Shown piece after piece: positions 37,211 through 45,883 of a DNA stretch of 64,000 nt. Origin of the DNA: an uncultured Cycloclasticus sp. Lineage in GTDB: Bacteria; Pseudomonadota; Gammaproteobacteria; Methylococcales; Cycloclasticaceae. Position numbers and translations under genes: made by a program. The stretch is taken from the NCBI GenBank assembly GCA_913057515.1, contig CAJXOJ010000011.1, positions 16,288 through 80,287 of the forward strand. Reading direction: 5' to 3'. The notes under the pieces were generated by a model, which searched no databases, was not told the DNA's origin, and saw nothing but the letters and a program-made list of their open reading frames with translations. Each line of letters begins with the position of its first letter. Position 1 is the stretch's first letter.

Positions 37211-38998
37211 TTAAGCCGGTATGTTGATCGTTTGTTTTGTGGGTTTTATTTGATAAAGGCTATTGCCAAGCATCTTTTTAGCTGCAGATTTCGCACTGCT
37301 GGCAATAGAAACGAGATCATTTTCCGATCTAATGGAGCCAAAATCATGGGGTCTTAGTGCTCCAATCGAGATAGATAAAAGTGGGTAAAAGACAGCCTTA
37401 GAGTTTCTATCTAGCGCAGAGATCCCTTCGTTAATAAGGTGCTCATGAGAGTAAAACTCTGAAACTAGGGCGCTAAAGTTATTTAAAATCGCGTCACACC
37501 GGTGTTGCCAGTTGCTGCTTTGAAAAATAATGATAAAGTCATCTCCACCAACATGGCCTACAAAGTCAATGTCGACATCCACGAAATCAGCCAGCAGCTT
37601 AGCGGTTTTTCGAAGCACTTTGTCGCCCTCACCAAACCCATAGGTGTCGTTATACGGCTTAAAATTATCTAAGTCAAAATAACAAATAACGATATCTTGT
37701 TGTGTCTCAATGGAGTGATTTATTCTTTGGCTGATTGGAACATTGCCCGGAAGGTTACTAAGTGGGTTCATGTGGCGTGCAAACGTGATTTGCATCTCGG
37801 TTATTTCCTTCAATAAATGAAGCAGTTTGCCCATGCCTTTGTATCGATTAGATGATGTGATGAGAAAGTCATCTTGTTGAGGGTGGTTTTTTTGACTAGT
37901 GGCGTAGTGACTAATTTTATTCATTGATAAAGTGATATCAACACTTAACGCTTTAATGTCTAAAAAGGATAAGGCGGTTTTCTTACTGTTTAATTCTTTA
38001 CCGTAGCGGCTGGCGTAAATGGTTAGAAATTCAGTGCGCCATATAATCCCTGCAACGGTAGAGTCGTCATTAATAACCGGAAGGGCAGTTAGGTCGGGCG
38101 ATGATTGGAAGCGTTCACCAATATCGTAAAATTTAGTATGGGTATAGATAGGTTTGACATAAAAAAGAAGTTTTGCTGCCGTATTGTCTGAACGTTCTAT
38201 ATTAAATTTAGGTTTTAAGTTATTTTTTCTTCTTGAAAATAACGAACAATCCAGCAACTCAGTTGGCTCAGCAGTGGGTCGAGCAAAGTAAAAGCCTTGT
38301 ACATAATCTATATTCATCGCATTAGCCTGAAGGTATTCACCACGAAGCTCAATACCTTCGCCGATAACTTTACAATCAACACCTTTTGCAATATCAACGA
38401 TAGACTGTACAAATTTTTGTTTGTTTGTATCATTATGAATGTCACTTAAAAAATGACGGTCAATTTTCACAAAGTCGGGTTTAATTTCAGACCAGGTTCT
38501 TAAGCCTGAGTAGCCGGCACCTAAATCATCGATGGCGATGGAAAATCCCATATCTTGATAATGTTTAGTTGCACATGCCATCAACTCATAATCCTCAATA
38601 GGGTATTGCTCGGTGAGCTCAATGACCACTTGGCTAGCATCCATATTAGCGTCTTTTATATACTTTAAGGTGTGGCCATGCTGGTAATCTTTTTGTAATA
38701 GAATCTCAGGGATGGTATTAATAAATAACTTTGAATTTAAGTTAAGCTGACCAAACCGTTTAATACTAATTTTGCGGCATAGTAAATCTAACTCAGCTAG
38801 CCGCCCATGCTTAGCAGCCGCATTAAAAAGGTTAATAGGGGAGTGCAAAGGGCCGTCAGAGGGGCCACGTACTAAGCCTTCATAACCGTAAATTGTATTG
38901 TCTCTCAGTGAAATGATCGGTTGAAAGAGGGGGGTTAATGAGTCTGTTGCTAAGATGTCTAAAAGCGATTGATAATGTAATTTTTCTTCATATGTCAT
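37211..38998 (-). CDS. EAL-CBS-GGDEF cyclic-di-GMP protein
   Basis: A 595-residue soluble protein with reverse domain order. The EAL domain (about 20-255) has YEGLVRG, ELTEQ, AIDDLGAGYSGL, DFVKIDRHFL and VIGEGIE, so the phosphodiesterase site looks complete (EGL in place of EAL is tolerated). A CBS-like pair (about 275-400) follows. The GGDEF domain (about 415-590) has YFDLDNFKPYNDTYGF but its signature is GGDDF at 484-488, and no RxxD inhibitory site is visible; cyclase activity is doubtful. It is probably a c-di-GMP phosphodiesterase with a regulatory GGDEF. It diverges from phoB, with 220 bases between. Confidence 0.9.
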   Translation of the reverse strand: MTYEEKLHYQSLLDILATDSLTPLFQPIISLRDNTIYGYEGLVRGPSDGPLHSPINLFNAAAKHGRLAELDLLCRKISIKRFGQLNLNSKLFINTIPEILLQKDYQHGHTLKYIKDANMDASQVVIELTEQYPIEDYELMACATKHYQDMGFSIAIDDLGAGYSGLRTWSEIKPDFVKIDRHFLSDIHNDTNKQKFVQSIVDIAKGVDCKVIGEGIELRGEYLQANAMNIDYVQGFYFARPTAEPTELLDCSLFSRRKNNLKPKFNIERSDNTAAKLLFYVKPIYTHTKFYDIGERFQSSPDLTALPVINDDSTVAGIIWRTEFLTIYASRYGKELNSKKTALSFLDIKALSVDITLSMNKISHYATSQKNHPQQDDFLITSSNRYKGMGKLLHLLKEITEMQITFARHMNPLSNLPGNVPISQRINHSIETQQDIVICYFDLDNFKPYNDTYGFGEGDKVLRKTAKLLADFVDVDIDFVGHVGGDDFIIIFQSSNWQHRCDAILNNFSALVSEFYSHEHLINEGISALDRNSKAVFYPLLSISIGALRPHDFGSIRSENDLVSIASSAKSAAKKMLGNSLYQIKPTKQTINIPA

Positions 38999-39168
38999 GG
39001 GTGGAAAGTATTGCTGAATAATATGACGGTTATATGACAGGGATGTAAAAAGGAGGAATTCTTGATAAATTGCTTGCTTCTTGGTGGCTTTAATATCGTG
39101 CTGCTATTCAAATGAGTATAGAAGCTGTGTTGCACCTTGAACTCTTAAGCTAAATGGTAGTTTTCAGA

Positions 39169-39202
39169 CTGTCACTGTTTTGTCACAAATAGTAGGTATT
39201 CT
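39169..39202 (+). promoter_or_regulatory. Pho box and -10 of phoBR
   Basis: CTGTCAC at 39169-39175 and TTGTCAC at 39180-39186 are PhoB half-sites 11 bases apart; TATTCT at 39197-39202 is the -10 at the expected distance. This predicts autoactivation of phoBR in phosphate starvation. Confidence 0.8.
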
Positions 39203-39218
39203 GACTAGCAATAATTAA

Positions 39219-39926
39219 ATGGTTAATTTTATGGAAAAAATGAAGGTACTACTGGTAGAAGACGATGAGGATATCGGAGAAATGTTACAGCTTTCTCTAC
39301 AGTCCAATGATATTGAGGTGACATGGTGTATGGATGTGATGAGAGCGCAGGAATCTTTGCGAGACATGACCCCAGATATTATTTTGTTAGATTGGATGCT
39401 ACCAGGAATAAGTGGGCCTGATTGGATTAAGTTTTTAAAAAACCAAGAAGAGAATAAACGTATTCCAATTATTCTGTTGACGGCAAGAAGTACCGAAGAA
39501 GATAAAGTCTCGGGTCTAGAAACGGGCGCAGATGATTATGTTACCAAGCCTTTTTCTGTTCAGGAATTGATAGCCAGAATGAAAGCGGTGTTGCGTAGAA
39601 CCAGTACAGAAAGTAATGCCACTGTGATCTCAATAGGTCCCTTGTTTATTGACCCAGAGAGTCATCGAGTGACGATAAATAAAGTTGATGTAATGATGAG
39701 CCCGACAGAATATAAGTTGCTGTACTTCTTTGCCTCACATCCCAATAAAGTTTTTTCGCGAAATCAGTTACTTGATAACGTGTGGGGTGACAATGTATAC
39801 GTAGAAGATCGTACAGTGGATGTGCATATTAGGCGTTTAAGGCGCATTTTGGATGCTCAAAACTGTGCCAACTTAGTTCAAACGGTACGTGGTTTTGGTT
39901 ACAAGTTAGTGGGTTCTAGCACGTGA
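39219..39926 (+). CDS. phoB: phosphate response regulator PhoB
   Basis: A 235-residue OmpR-family regulator: receiver (about 8-122; VEDDEDIGEML acid pair, phospho-Asp in ILLDWMLPGISG, switch Thr in LLTARS, Lys in YVTKPF) and winged-helix DNA-binding domain (about 135-232; SPTEYKLLYFFASHP, RTVDVHIRRLRR). Three in-frame ATGs lie at 39219, 39231 and 39240; the one at 39231 (MEKMKVLLVEDD) fits the family length best, but none has a clear ribosome site. The stop overlaps phoR by 4 bases. Confidence 0.95.
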   Translation: MVNFMEKMKVLLVEDDEDIGEMLQLSLQSNDIEVTWCMDVMRAQESLRDMTPDIILLDWMLPGISGPDWIKFLKNQEENKRIPIILLTARSTEEDKVSGLETGADDYVTKPFSVQELIARMKAVLRRTSTESNATVISIGPLFIDPESHRVTINKVDVMMSPTEYKLLYFFASHPNKVFSRNQLLDNVWGDNVYVEDRTVDVHIRRLRRILDAQNCANLVQTVRGFGYKLVGSST

Positions 39927-41227
39927 ATATAAACCCTAACCATGAACGTAACGTGTTATTGGCTTGGTTACTAGCAACCGGTGCGCTAGGTATGTTGCTT
40001 GGATACCCAGCTGAGGTGTTGGCGCTTTTTTTATTGGTTTACATCGTGTTTCAGTATCGGCGGTTGCAAGACTTGTATAAATGGTCAAAAAAAACGGGTG
40101 ATCATGATGTGCCGTTTGAAGATGGGCTGTTTGGTCAAATTGCTGAGGGTATTTACCAATCTAAAAAGCAGCGTTTAGCGCAAAAGCATAGTGTTAAATA
40201 TCAATTAGAACGGTTTAAAAAGCTGATCTCAGTTTTCCCTGACGGGGTGGTTATTCTATCGCTATCGAATGAAATTAGGTGGTTTAACGACCAAGCTGCT
40301 CGTTTACTTATTTTAAAAAAAGAAGATACGGGGCAGCCCATTAATCACTTAGTTCGACACCCTCGATTTACACATTTCCTTAAAAACCTAAAGAGCGATG
40401 CAGCTATTATTATGGAGGCGCCGGTTGTTGAAACTAATTGGTCTGCAGAAAAAATTGAAATACGGCTTTTGCCTTACGGTGATAATGAGCGTTTATTGTT
40501 AATTCGCGATGTCACTAAAGTTGAGCGTACCAATCAAGTGCGGAAAGACTTTGTATCAAATGCATCGCATGAATTAAGAACGCCATTAACGGTTATGAAA
40601 GGCTATGTGGAAATGTTATTGGCCTCTACCGCTAATGAGAAAGCACAGGTGAGTGCTTCTTTACGTAAAGTTGATCAACAAGTCGTTAAGATGCAAACCA
40701 TGATCGAAGAGCTTTTAACATTAAGTCGGCTTGAAGAAGGGAAGATAGAGAGCTTAAATAATGTTGTGAATATTCGTGGGGTTTGTGAGCAAGTTAAAGC
40801 GGAGCTGGAACCGGCGGCACAAAAGCGCCAACAATCATTTAACTTTGATATTCCCGCAAGCCTTAATTTAAAAGTGAATAAATCGTCGGTATTGACAATA
40901 ATGCGAAATTTGCTCGGTAATGCGATTAATTATTCTGATAAGAAAGGTGACATTAATGTTGGCTGGTTAATAGATGAGCCGGGTAATGGCGTTTTATATG
41001 TTAAAGATAAAGGTAAAGGGATTGCTGCAAGGCACTTAGCTAGATTGACTGAGCGTTTTTACCGAGTGGCTGAAAATAATGTGATGAATAAAACAGGGAC
41101 AGGGCTGGGTTTGGCGATTGTTAAGCATGAGCTTGAAAGGCATGAGGCGCAGTTAATCATTGATAGTACTGAAGGCGAGGGCAGCTGTTTTCAATGTGTG
41201 TTCCCGTCTGAAAGAATTGAGTCATAA
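39923..41227 (+). CDS. phoR: phosphate sensor kinase PhoR
   Basis: A 434-residue kinase with two N-terminal membrane helices (about 8-40), a PAS domain (about 95-200; FPDGVVILSLSNEIRWFN), HisKA with VSNASHELRTPLTVMKGYVE, and HATPase with N box NLLGNAINYSDKKGD and G boxes KDKGKGI and TGTGLGLAIVKHE. It begins at a GTG overlapping the phoB stop, so it is translationally coupled. It signals the phosphate state through the PstSCAB-PhoU complex encoded directly downstream. Confidence 0.95.
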   Translation: MNINPNHERNVLLAWLLATGALGMLLGYPAEVLALFLLVYIVFQYRRLQDLYKWSKKTGDHDVPFEDGLFGQIAEGIYQSKKQRLAQKHSVKYQLERFKKLISVFPDGVVILSLSNEIRWFNDQAARLLILKKEDTGQPINHLVRHPRFTHFLKNLKSDAAIIMEAPVVETNWSAEKIEIRLLPYGDNERLLLIRDVTKVERTNQVRKDFVSNASHELRTPLTVMKGYVEMLLASTANEKAQVSASLRKVDQQVVKMQTMIEELLTLSRLEEGKIESLNNVVNIRGVCEQVKAELEPAAQKRQQSFNFDIPASLNLKVNKSSVLTIMRNLLGNAINYSDKKGDINVGWLIDEPGNGVLYVKDKGKGIAARHLARLTERFYRVAENNVMNKTGTGLGLAIVKHELERHEAQLIIDSTEGEGSCFQCVFPSERIES

Positions 41228-41229
41228 GG

Positions 41230-41264
41230 CTGTCATTAAACTGTCATATTGCGTTCATTATAAT
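41230..41264 (+). promoter_or_regulatory. Pho box and -10 of pstS
   Basis: CTGTCATTAAACTGTCAT at 41230-41247 is a near-perfect Pho box (two CTGTCAT half-sites 11 bases apart), and TATAAT at 41259-41264 is the -10. It begins 3 bases after the phoR stop. It should drive pstSCAB-phoU under phosphate limitation. Confidence 0.92.
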
Positions 41265-41340
41265 GCCATATATCAACCCTAGAATGATTTACAGGCTGGA
41301 GCAGATGCTTTGCCGGTTATTCAACTAAATTGGAAAAAAC

Positions 41341-42339
41341 ATGAAAATTAAAAAGATATTGGCATTAGGGCTGCTTGGCCTAACAGTTGGGACAGCAGCT
41401 CATGCAGCTAAAATTGAAGGTACGGGTTCAAGTTTTGCGTACCCTGCTTATACAACTTGGAGTAAAGTTTATTACGGCGAAACAAAGAACCAAGTCAATT
41501 ACACGCCAACAGGCAGTGGCTCAGGCATTAAAGAAGTCACCGCCCGTCACGTTGATTTTGGTGGTTCAGATAAGCCTTTAAAATCGGGCTCTTTAGCAAA
41601 AGCAAACTTGATTCAATTTCCAACGGCTATTGGTGCCGTGACCTTTGCTTATAATGTTGAGGGTGTTAGTGGTATGAAGTTAAGTGAGGCAGCCATTTCA
41701 GGCATTATGCTAGGGAAAATCACAAAGTGGAATGACCCTGTTATCGCTGCTGATAATGAAGGAATTGCTCTACCTAGTGAAGATATTTTGTTTGTTCACC
41801 GTAGTGATAAATCAGGAACAACCTTTGCTTTTACTTACTACCTGAGCAAAATGAACCAAGAATGGCGCGAAACGATTGGTGCCAAGAAAGTAGTAGCATG
41901 GCCTTCTAAAAACCGTATTGCAGGTAAAGGCAATTTTGGTGTGGCCACAGCGATTAAAAATAATGGTTTTTCAATTGGCTATGTAGATTACGCTGATGCA
42001 AAGAAGAACGGTTTGGATATGGCGATTATTGAAAACCGTGAAAACGTGTTTGTTAAGCCTGAGCCAGCGACATTTGAGGCAGCAGCTGTGTATGCAGATT
42101 TAGATCCTAAAAAAGACTTTTATGCCAATATTGCATACCCACCAAAAGGTTACCCAGTGGTAACAGCAACGTTTGCACTGGTTCCTAAAGACGGTGAAAA
42201 TTCAAAAGAAGTTATCAAGTTCTTTGATTATGCACTAACCAAAAAGAATACACTTATAGAATCGGTGGGTTATGTATCGCTTCCAGATGCTGTGATTAAA
42301 AAAATCCAAGGCTACTGGGTAGAAAAAGGCTTAAAATAA
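41341..42339 (+). CDS. pstS: phosphate ABC transporter substrate-binding protein PstS
   Basis: A 332-residue periplasmic binding protein. Signal peptide 1-22 (ILALGLLGLTVGTAAHA, cleaved before AKIEG). Phosphate-contact motifs: GTGSSFAYPAYTTW, PTGSGSGIKEVTARHVDFGG and HRSDKSGTTFAFTYYL. It is followed by a hairpin terminator inside the operon, which should keep pstS mRNA more abundant than pstCAB. The neighbours and the Pho box confirm the role in high-affinity phosphate uptake. Confidence 0.97.
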   Translation: MKIKKILALGLLGLTVGTAAHAAKIEGTGSSFAYPAYTTWSKVYYGETKNQVNYTPTGSGSGIKEVTARHVDFGGSDKPLKSGSLAKANLIQFPTAIGAVTFAYNVEGVSGMKLSEAAISGIMLGKITKWNDPVIAADNEGIALPSEDILFVHRSDKSGTTFAFTYYLSKMNQEWRETIGAKKVVAWPSKNRIAGKGNFGVATAIKNNGFSIGYVDYADAKKNGLDMAIIENRENVFVKPEPATFEAAAVYADLDPKKDFYANIAYPPKGYPVVTATFALVPKDGENSKEVIKFFDYALTKKNTLIESVGYVSLPDAVIKKIQGYWVEKGLK

Positions 42340-42365
42340 AAGATCGTTTAACGTAAAGTTAATTT

Positions 42366-42399
42366 AAGACCTTCTCAATAAGTTGTTGAGAAGGTCTTT
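42366..42399 (+). terminator. attenuating terminator between pstS and pstC
   Basis: AAGACCTTCTCAA and TTGAGAAGGTCTT are perfect 13-base arms with a 7-base loop; the tail TTTGTTT is short. It sits 27 bases after the pstS stop and 20 before pstC, so partial readthrough is expected. Confidence 0.85.
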
Positions 42400-42418
42400 G
42401 TTTATCCCAGAGGGAATA

Positions 42419-43417
42419 ATGGAATTATTTTTTAGAAAAATTGCTCAATTAAGCGCCAGCTTGGTTTTTGTTATTTTAGCAGCTACCACGATTGTTCTAT
42501 ATTTGTCAGCAAAACCTGCGATAGAAGAATTTGGTGTTAAATTCTTGTTTGAATCTCGTTGGGGTGAAGAAGAAAAAGTTGAATTATCTCCTACTGAACT
42601 TAGCGATTTAGAGTCGTTGGAGGCTGATAAAGGCGCGCCTATTAATGATGATTTTATTGAAGATGATGACGACTTTATAATGGATGATGAGGACTTTATT
42701 ACCGATGACGACATGGAGTTCGGTGATAATAAATCTAGAGTGGTTTATGGTGCCTTAGTCCCTATTGTCGGTACGGTTTTTTCAACACTCATCGCAATGC
42801 TGTTTTCAGTACCAATAGCGATGGGCATAGCAGTTTTTTTATCTGAAATTGCCCCCGGAGCGCTCGCTAAACCGGTTGGTATTGCGATTGAATTATTGGC
42901 ATCTATTCCAAGCATTATTTATGGTATGTGGGGGTTGTTTTACTTTGGTCCATTTATAGCGGGCCTCTTTGGTGGAAATACGGTTTCATTGTTGGTAGCA
43001 GGGCTTGTGCTTGGCATTATGGTGATACCTTTTATGGCGGCCCTAAGTCGCGATGCAATAACGACGGTGCCTGATATGCTTAAAGAATCAGCGTATGCGA
43101 TGGGCGCGACTAAATTAGAGGTAATAAAAGACGTTGTCTTTCCTTATGCACGGTCAGGCATTATTGGCTCCATCATATTATCGTTTGGCCGGGCTTTGGG
43201 TGAAACGATGGCAGTTGCTTTTGTGATTGGCGGCGTTTACCAGTTTGCAGGCAAAGTAACCGATCCTACTAATTCAATCCCGGTGGTGCTGGCTAATAGC
43301 TTTGCTGAATCAAGTGGTTTGAGTTTATCTGTTCTATTCTACTTAGCGCTGATACTTTTTGTTTTAAGTTTCATCGTGATAGCGAGTGCTAAAGTTTACT
43401 TCTTGAGGAAAAAGTAA
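42419..43417 (+). CDS. pstC: phosphate ABC transporter permease PstC with acidic periplasmic insertion
   Basis: A 332-residue permease with six membrane helices. The binding-protein-dependent transport motif lies around residue 220-250 (ESAYAMGATKLEVIKDVVFP, LGETMAVAFVIGG). Between helix 1 (about 8-30) and helix 2 is a loop of about 75 residues with a three-fold repeated acidic heptad at 78-98, unlike ordinary PstC. The ATG at 42419 follows AGGGA; upstream open codons (to a TTG at 42383) lie inside the hairpin and are not coding. pstA overlaps the stop as TAATG. Confidence 0.94.
   Translation: MELFFRKIAQLSASLVFVILAATTIVLYLSAKPAIEEFGVKFLFESRWGEEEKVELSPTELSDLESLEADKGAPINDDFIEDDDDFIMDDEDFITDDDMEFGDNKSRVVYGALVPIVGTVFSTLIAMLFSVPIAMGIAVFLSEIAPGALAKPVGIAIELLASIPSIIYGMWGLFYFGPFIAGLFGGNTVSLLVAGLVLGIMVIPFMAALSRDAITTVPDMLKESAYAMGATKLEVIKDVVFPYARSGIIGSIILSFGRALGETMAVAFVIGGVYQFAGKVTDPTNSIPVVLANSFAESSGLSLSVLFYLALILFVLSFIVIASAKVYFLRKK
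42650..42712 (+). repeat. three 21-bp tandem repeats within pstC
   Basis: Units at 42650-42670, 42671-42691 and 42692-42712 follow the pattern GAy-TTT-ATw-nnn-GAT-GAy-GAn and encode DFIEDDD, DFIMDDE and DFITDDD. They lie in the first periplasmic loop of PstC and keep the frame. The DNA copies are diverged in third positions, so the expansion is not recent. Confidence 0.95.
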
Positions 43418-44229
43418 TGCGTTTAATCATGAACCGCGTGTTTATTGTTTTTTCTACCTTTGCTGCGTTAGTGGGCTTAATTTTTTTAGGCTGGATTTTA
43501 TTTACATTATTTTCAAAAGGCCTGCAGGGGCTCAGCTTTGATGTGTTTACCAAAGACCTTATTGAAGGTGGTTTACGGAATGTAATTGTCGGTCAAATAA
43601 TGATGTCTGGTATTGCCACACTGATCGGGATACCAGTCGGTATTCTGGCGGGTATTTATTTACAAGAGTATGGGGCTAACTCTAGAAGCACGGAGTTTTT
43701 GCGTGACTTAAGTGATGTGATGATGTCGGCGCCCTCGATTGTTGTGGGGACGTTTGTTTATGCGATTATTGTGGTGCCAACGGGGCATACCAGTGGCTGG
43801 GCTGGTGTTTTAGCTCTGTTTATTCTAATGGTGCCAATTATTGTTAGGACAACCGATGATATGTTGAACCTAGTGCCCATTGAGCTGCGAGAAGCAGGTA
43901 TCGCCATTGGCGCTTCTAAGTACCATGTGACGATGAACATCGTCGTGCGTTACGCTAAGGCAGGCATTTTAACGGGTATTTTGCTTGCTTTTGCACGAGT
44001 AGTCGGGGAAACAGCGCCGTTGATCTACACCAGTGGCTCGAGTGAATTTTGGTCAACAGATCTAACAGGTACATTCCCTTCCTTAACCGTATCGATCTAT
44101 AACCTGGCGACAATGCCAGACGACCAAATGGTTCAACTTGGCTGGACAGGAGCCTTTTTATTAACGACGATGGTGTTAATAATTAATTTGCTTGGCCGTT
44201 ATGCGAGCAACAAAAAGAGATCAAAATAA
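43417..44229 (+). CDS. pstA: phosphate ABC transporter permease PstA
   Basis: A 270-residue permease with six helices, partner of PstC. The cytoplasmic coupling motif is [20 protein letters not shown] followed by [35 protein letters not shown] is typical of PstA helix 2. It overlaps both neighbours by TAATG junctions, so pstC-pstA-pstB translation is coupled; TTGAGGAAAAAG is the ribosome site. Confidence 0.96.
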   Translation: MRLIMNRVFIVFSTFAALVGLIFLGWILFTLFSKGLQGLSFDVFTKDLIEGGLRNVIVGQIMMSGIATLIGIPVGILAGIYLQEYGANSRSTEFLRDLSDVMMSAPSIVVGTFVYAIIVVPTGHTSGWAGVLALFILMVPIIVRTTDDMLNLVPIELREAGIAIGASKYHVTMNIVVRYAKAGILTGILLAFARVVGETAPLIYTSGSSEFWSTDLTGTFPSLTVSIYNLATMPDDQMVQLGWTGAFLLTTMVLIINLLGRYASNKKRSK

Positions 44230-45014
44230 TGAAGAACATGATGGAAGTTAAGGATTTAACGTTTACTTATAGTGGTGCAAGTGAGCCATCACTAAAAGCT
44301 ATTTCGTTACCGGTTGAAAAGAACAAAGTAACGGCATTGATTGGCCCGAGTGGGTGCGGTAAATCTACGCTGTTGCGCGGTATGAATCGTATTCACGACT
44401 TATACCCTGGTCACCGGTATGAAGGCGCTATTAATCTATTGAACGCGGATGAAAAAGCGTACACAAATATTTTAGATATTAAGAAAGAAGCAGAGTTGAT
44501 TCGGTTGCGCCAACGTGTCGGCATGATTTTTCAAAAACCAACCCCATTTCCAATGACGATTTTTGAGAATATTGCCTATGGCTTAAGGCTTTCAGGTGTT
44601 AAAAAACGTACAGAGTTGCAAGAAGTCGTTGAGCAGTCATTGCGCGATGCGGCCTTATGGGAAGAGGCGAAAGACCGTTTGAGCCATGATGCTCGTGGTC
44701 TTAGTGGTGGTCAGCAACAGCGTTTGTGCATTGCTCGTGCGATTGCATTAAAACCCGAAGTTATTTTGTTTGACGAGCCAACCAGCGCGTTAGACCCTAT
44801 TTCAACCTTAGCGATTGAAGAAATGATTTCCGTTCTTCGCGAACAATACAGCATCTGCATCGTGACGCATAATATGCAACAAGCGGCACGTATTTCAGAC
44901 TACACGGGTTTTATGTATCTTGGTGAAATGATTGAATTTGATCAAACAGACACTATATTTATGAAACCATCACAAAAGCAAACCGAAGACTACATTAGTG
45001 GTCGATTTGGCTAA
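44229..45014 (+). CDS. pstB: phosphate ABC transporter ATPase PstB
   Basis: A 261-residue ABC ATPase. Walker [18 protein letters not shown]-loop [18 protein letters not shown] (the PTPFPM string is specific to PstB), signature [15 protein letters not shown], Walker [14 protein letters not shown] and switch His in [14 protein letters not shown]. It energises phosphate import by PstSCA. It overlaps pstA and precedes phoU by 9 bases. Confidence 0.97.
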   Translation: MKNMMEVKDLTFTYSGASEPSLKAISLPVEKNKVTALIGPSGCGKSTLLRGMNRIHDLYPGHRYEGAINLLNADEKAYTNILDIKKEAELIRLRQRVGMIFQKPTPFPMTIFENIAYGLRLSGVKKRTELQEVVEQSLRDAALWEEAKDRLSHDARGLSGGQQQRLCIARAIALKPEVILFDEPTSALDPISTLAIEEMISVLREQYSICIVTHNMQQAARISDYTGFMYLGEMIEFDQTDTIFMKPSQKQTEDYISGRFG

Positions 45015-45023
45015 GGAGGGGAG

Positions 45024-45722
45024 ATGAGTACAGGGCAACATATTTCACACAAGTTCGATGAAGAAGTTGAAGAGGTGACCAGCAGTGTGTTGAACATGGG
45101 TGGTGTCGTGGTGCAGCAGATTGAAAATGCGGTAAAAGCATTGTTAGCGGGCGACAAGGAAATGGCTGAAGCGGTAATTGAGGGTGATTTAAAGGTCAAC
45201 ACGTTTGATGTAGATATTGATGAAATGTGCAACCGTATCATCGTTATGCGTCAACCAACGGCAACAGATTTACGCTTAATCATGGCAATTATCAAAACAA
45301 CCTCTGATTTGGAAAGAATGGGCGACGAGGCGAAACGTATTGCTAGACAAGCCATTGATATTTCTAAGCGAGGCGCATTGCCAGAACAATTTGATAGCAT
45401 CGAGCAAATGTCGACCCGTGTGACGGGGATGCTTAATAAGGCATTAGATGCGTTTGCGCGTAGAGACCTTGATGAGTCGTTTAATGTCATTCACCTAGAC
45501 AGGAAGGTTGATAAGGATTATGAGAATTTAGTCCGCCAGCAAATTACCTATATGATGGAAGATCCGAGAAAAATCCCTGTGGCGATTGATCTATTATGGT
45601 CATCTAGAGCGTTGGAGCGTATTGGCGATCGTGCCTGTAATATTTGTGAGTACGTTATTTATCTCGTTAAAGGGAAGGATGTTCGACACATTGAAATTAA
45701 AGAGTTAGAAAAACATTTGTAA
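45024..45722 (+). CDS. phoU: phosphate signalling protein PhoU
   Basis: A 232-residue two-repeat helical protein. Each half carries the metal-binding PhoU signature: IDEMCNRIIVMRQPTATDLR with IKTTSDLERMGDEAKRIA, and DRKVDKDYENLVRQ with WSSRALERIGDRACNICEYV. It links Pst transport to PhoR inhibition when phosphate is plentiful. GGAGGGGAG precedes the ATG. It ends the pst operon, just ahead of a terminator. Confidence 0.96.
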   Translation: MSTGQHISHKFDEEVEEVTSSVLNMGGVVVQQIENAVKALLAGDKEMAEAVIEGDLKVNTFDVDIDEMCNRIIVMRQPTATDLRLIMAIIKTTSDLERMGDEAKRIARQAIDISKRGALPEQFDSIEQMSTRVTGMLNKALDAFARRDLDESFNVIHLDRKVDKDYENLVRQQITYMMEDPRKIPVAIDLLWSSRALERIGDRACNICEYVIYLVKGKDVRHIEIKELEKHL

Positions 45723-45743
45723 GCATTATCTCTTTCTACTTCA

Positions 45744-45771
45744 AAAGGCCCGCCTAGTTGCGGGCTTTTTG
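45744..45771 (+). terminator. intrinsic terminator of pstSCAB-phoU
   Basis: AAAAGGCCCGC and GCGGGCTTTTT form an 11-bp stem (one G-U pair) with a 6-base loop and a T-run. Confidence 0.9.
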
Positions 45772-45795
45772 TTGTAAACAGGCAAAAAACAACAA

Positions 45796-45828
45796 CTGTC
45801 ACATCGCTGTCACACCGCTGTCATTTAA
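45796..45828 (+). promoter_or_regulatory. triple PhoB half-site upstream of porin
   Basis: Three direct repeats, CTGTCACATCG, CTGTCACACCG and CTGTCATTTAA, start at 45796, 45807 and 45818, each exactly 11 bases apart. This is a Pho box with one extra half-site. An AT-rich -10 (TATTTAAAAT region, 45831-45840) follows. It predicts strong PhoB activation of the porin gene. Confidence 0.9.
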
Positions 45829-45883
45829 GCTATTTAAAATCCTCCCGTGTTAAAGATATTTACTAAATAACAAGGGACAAAAA

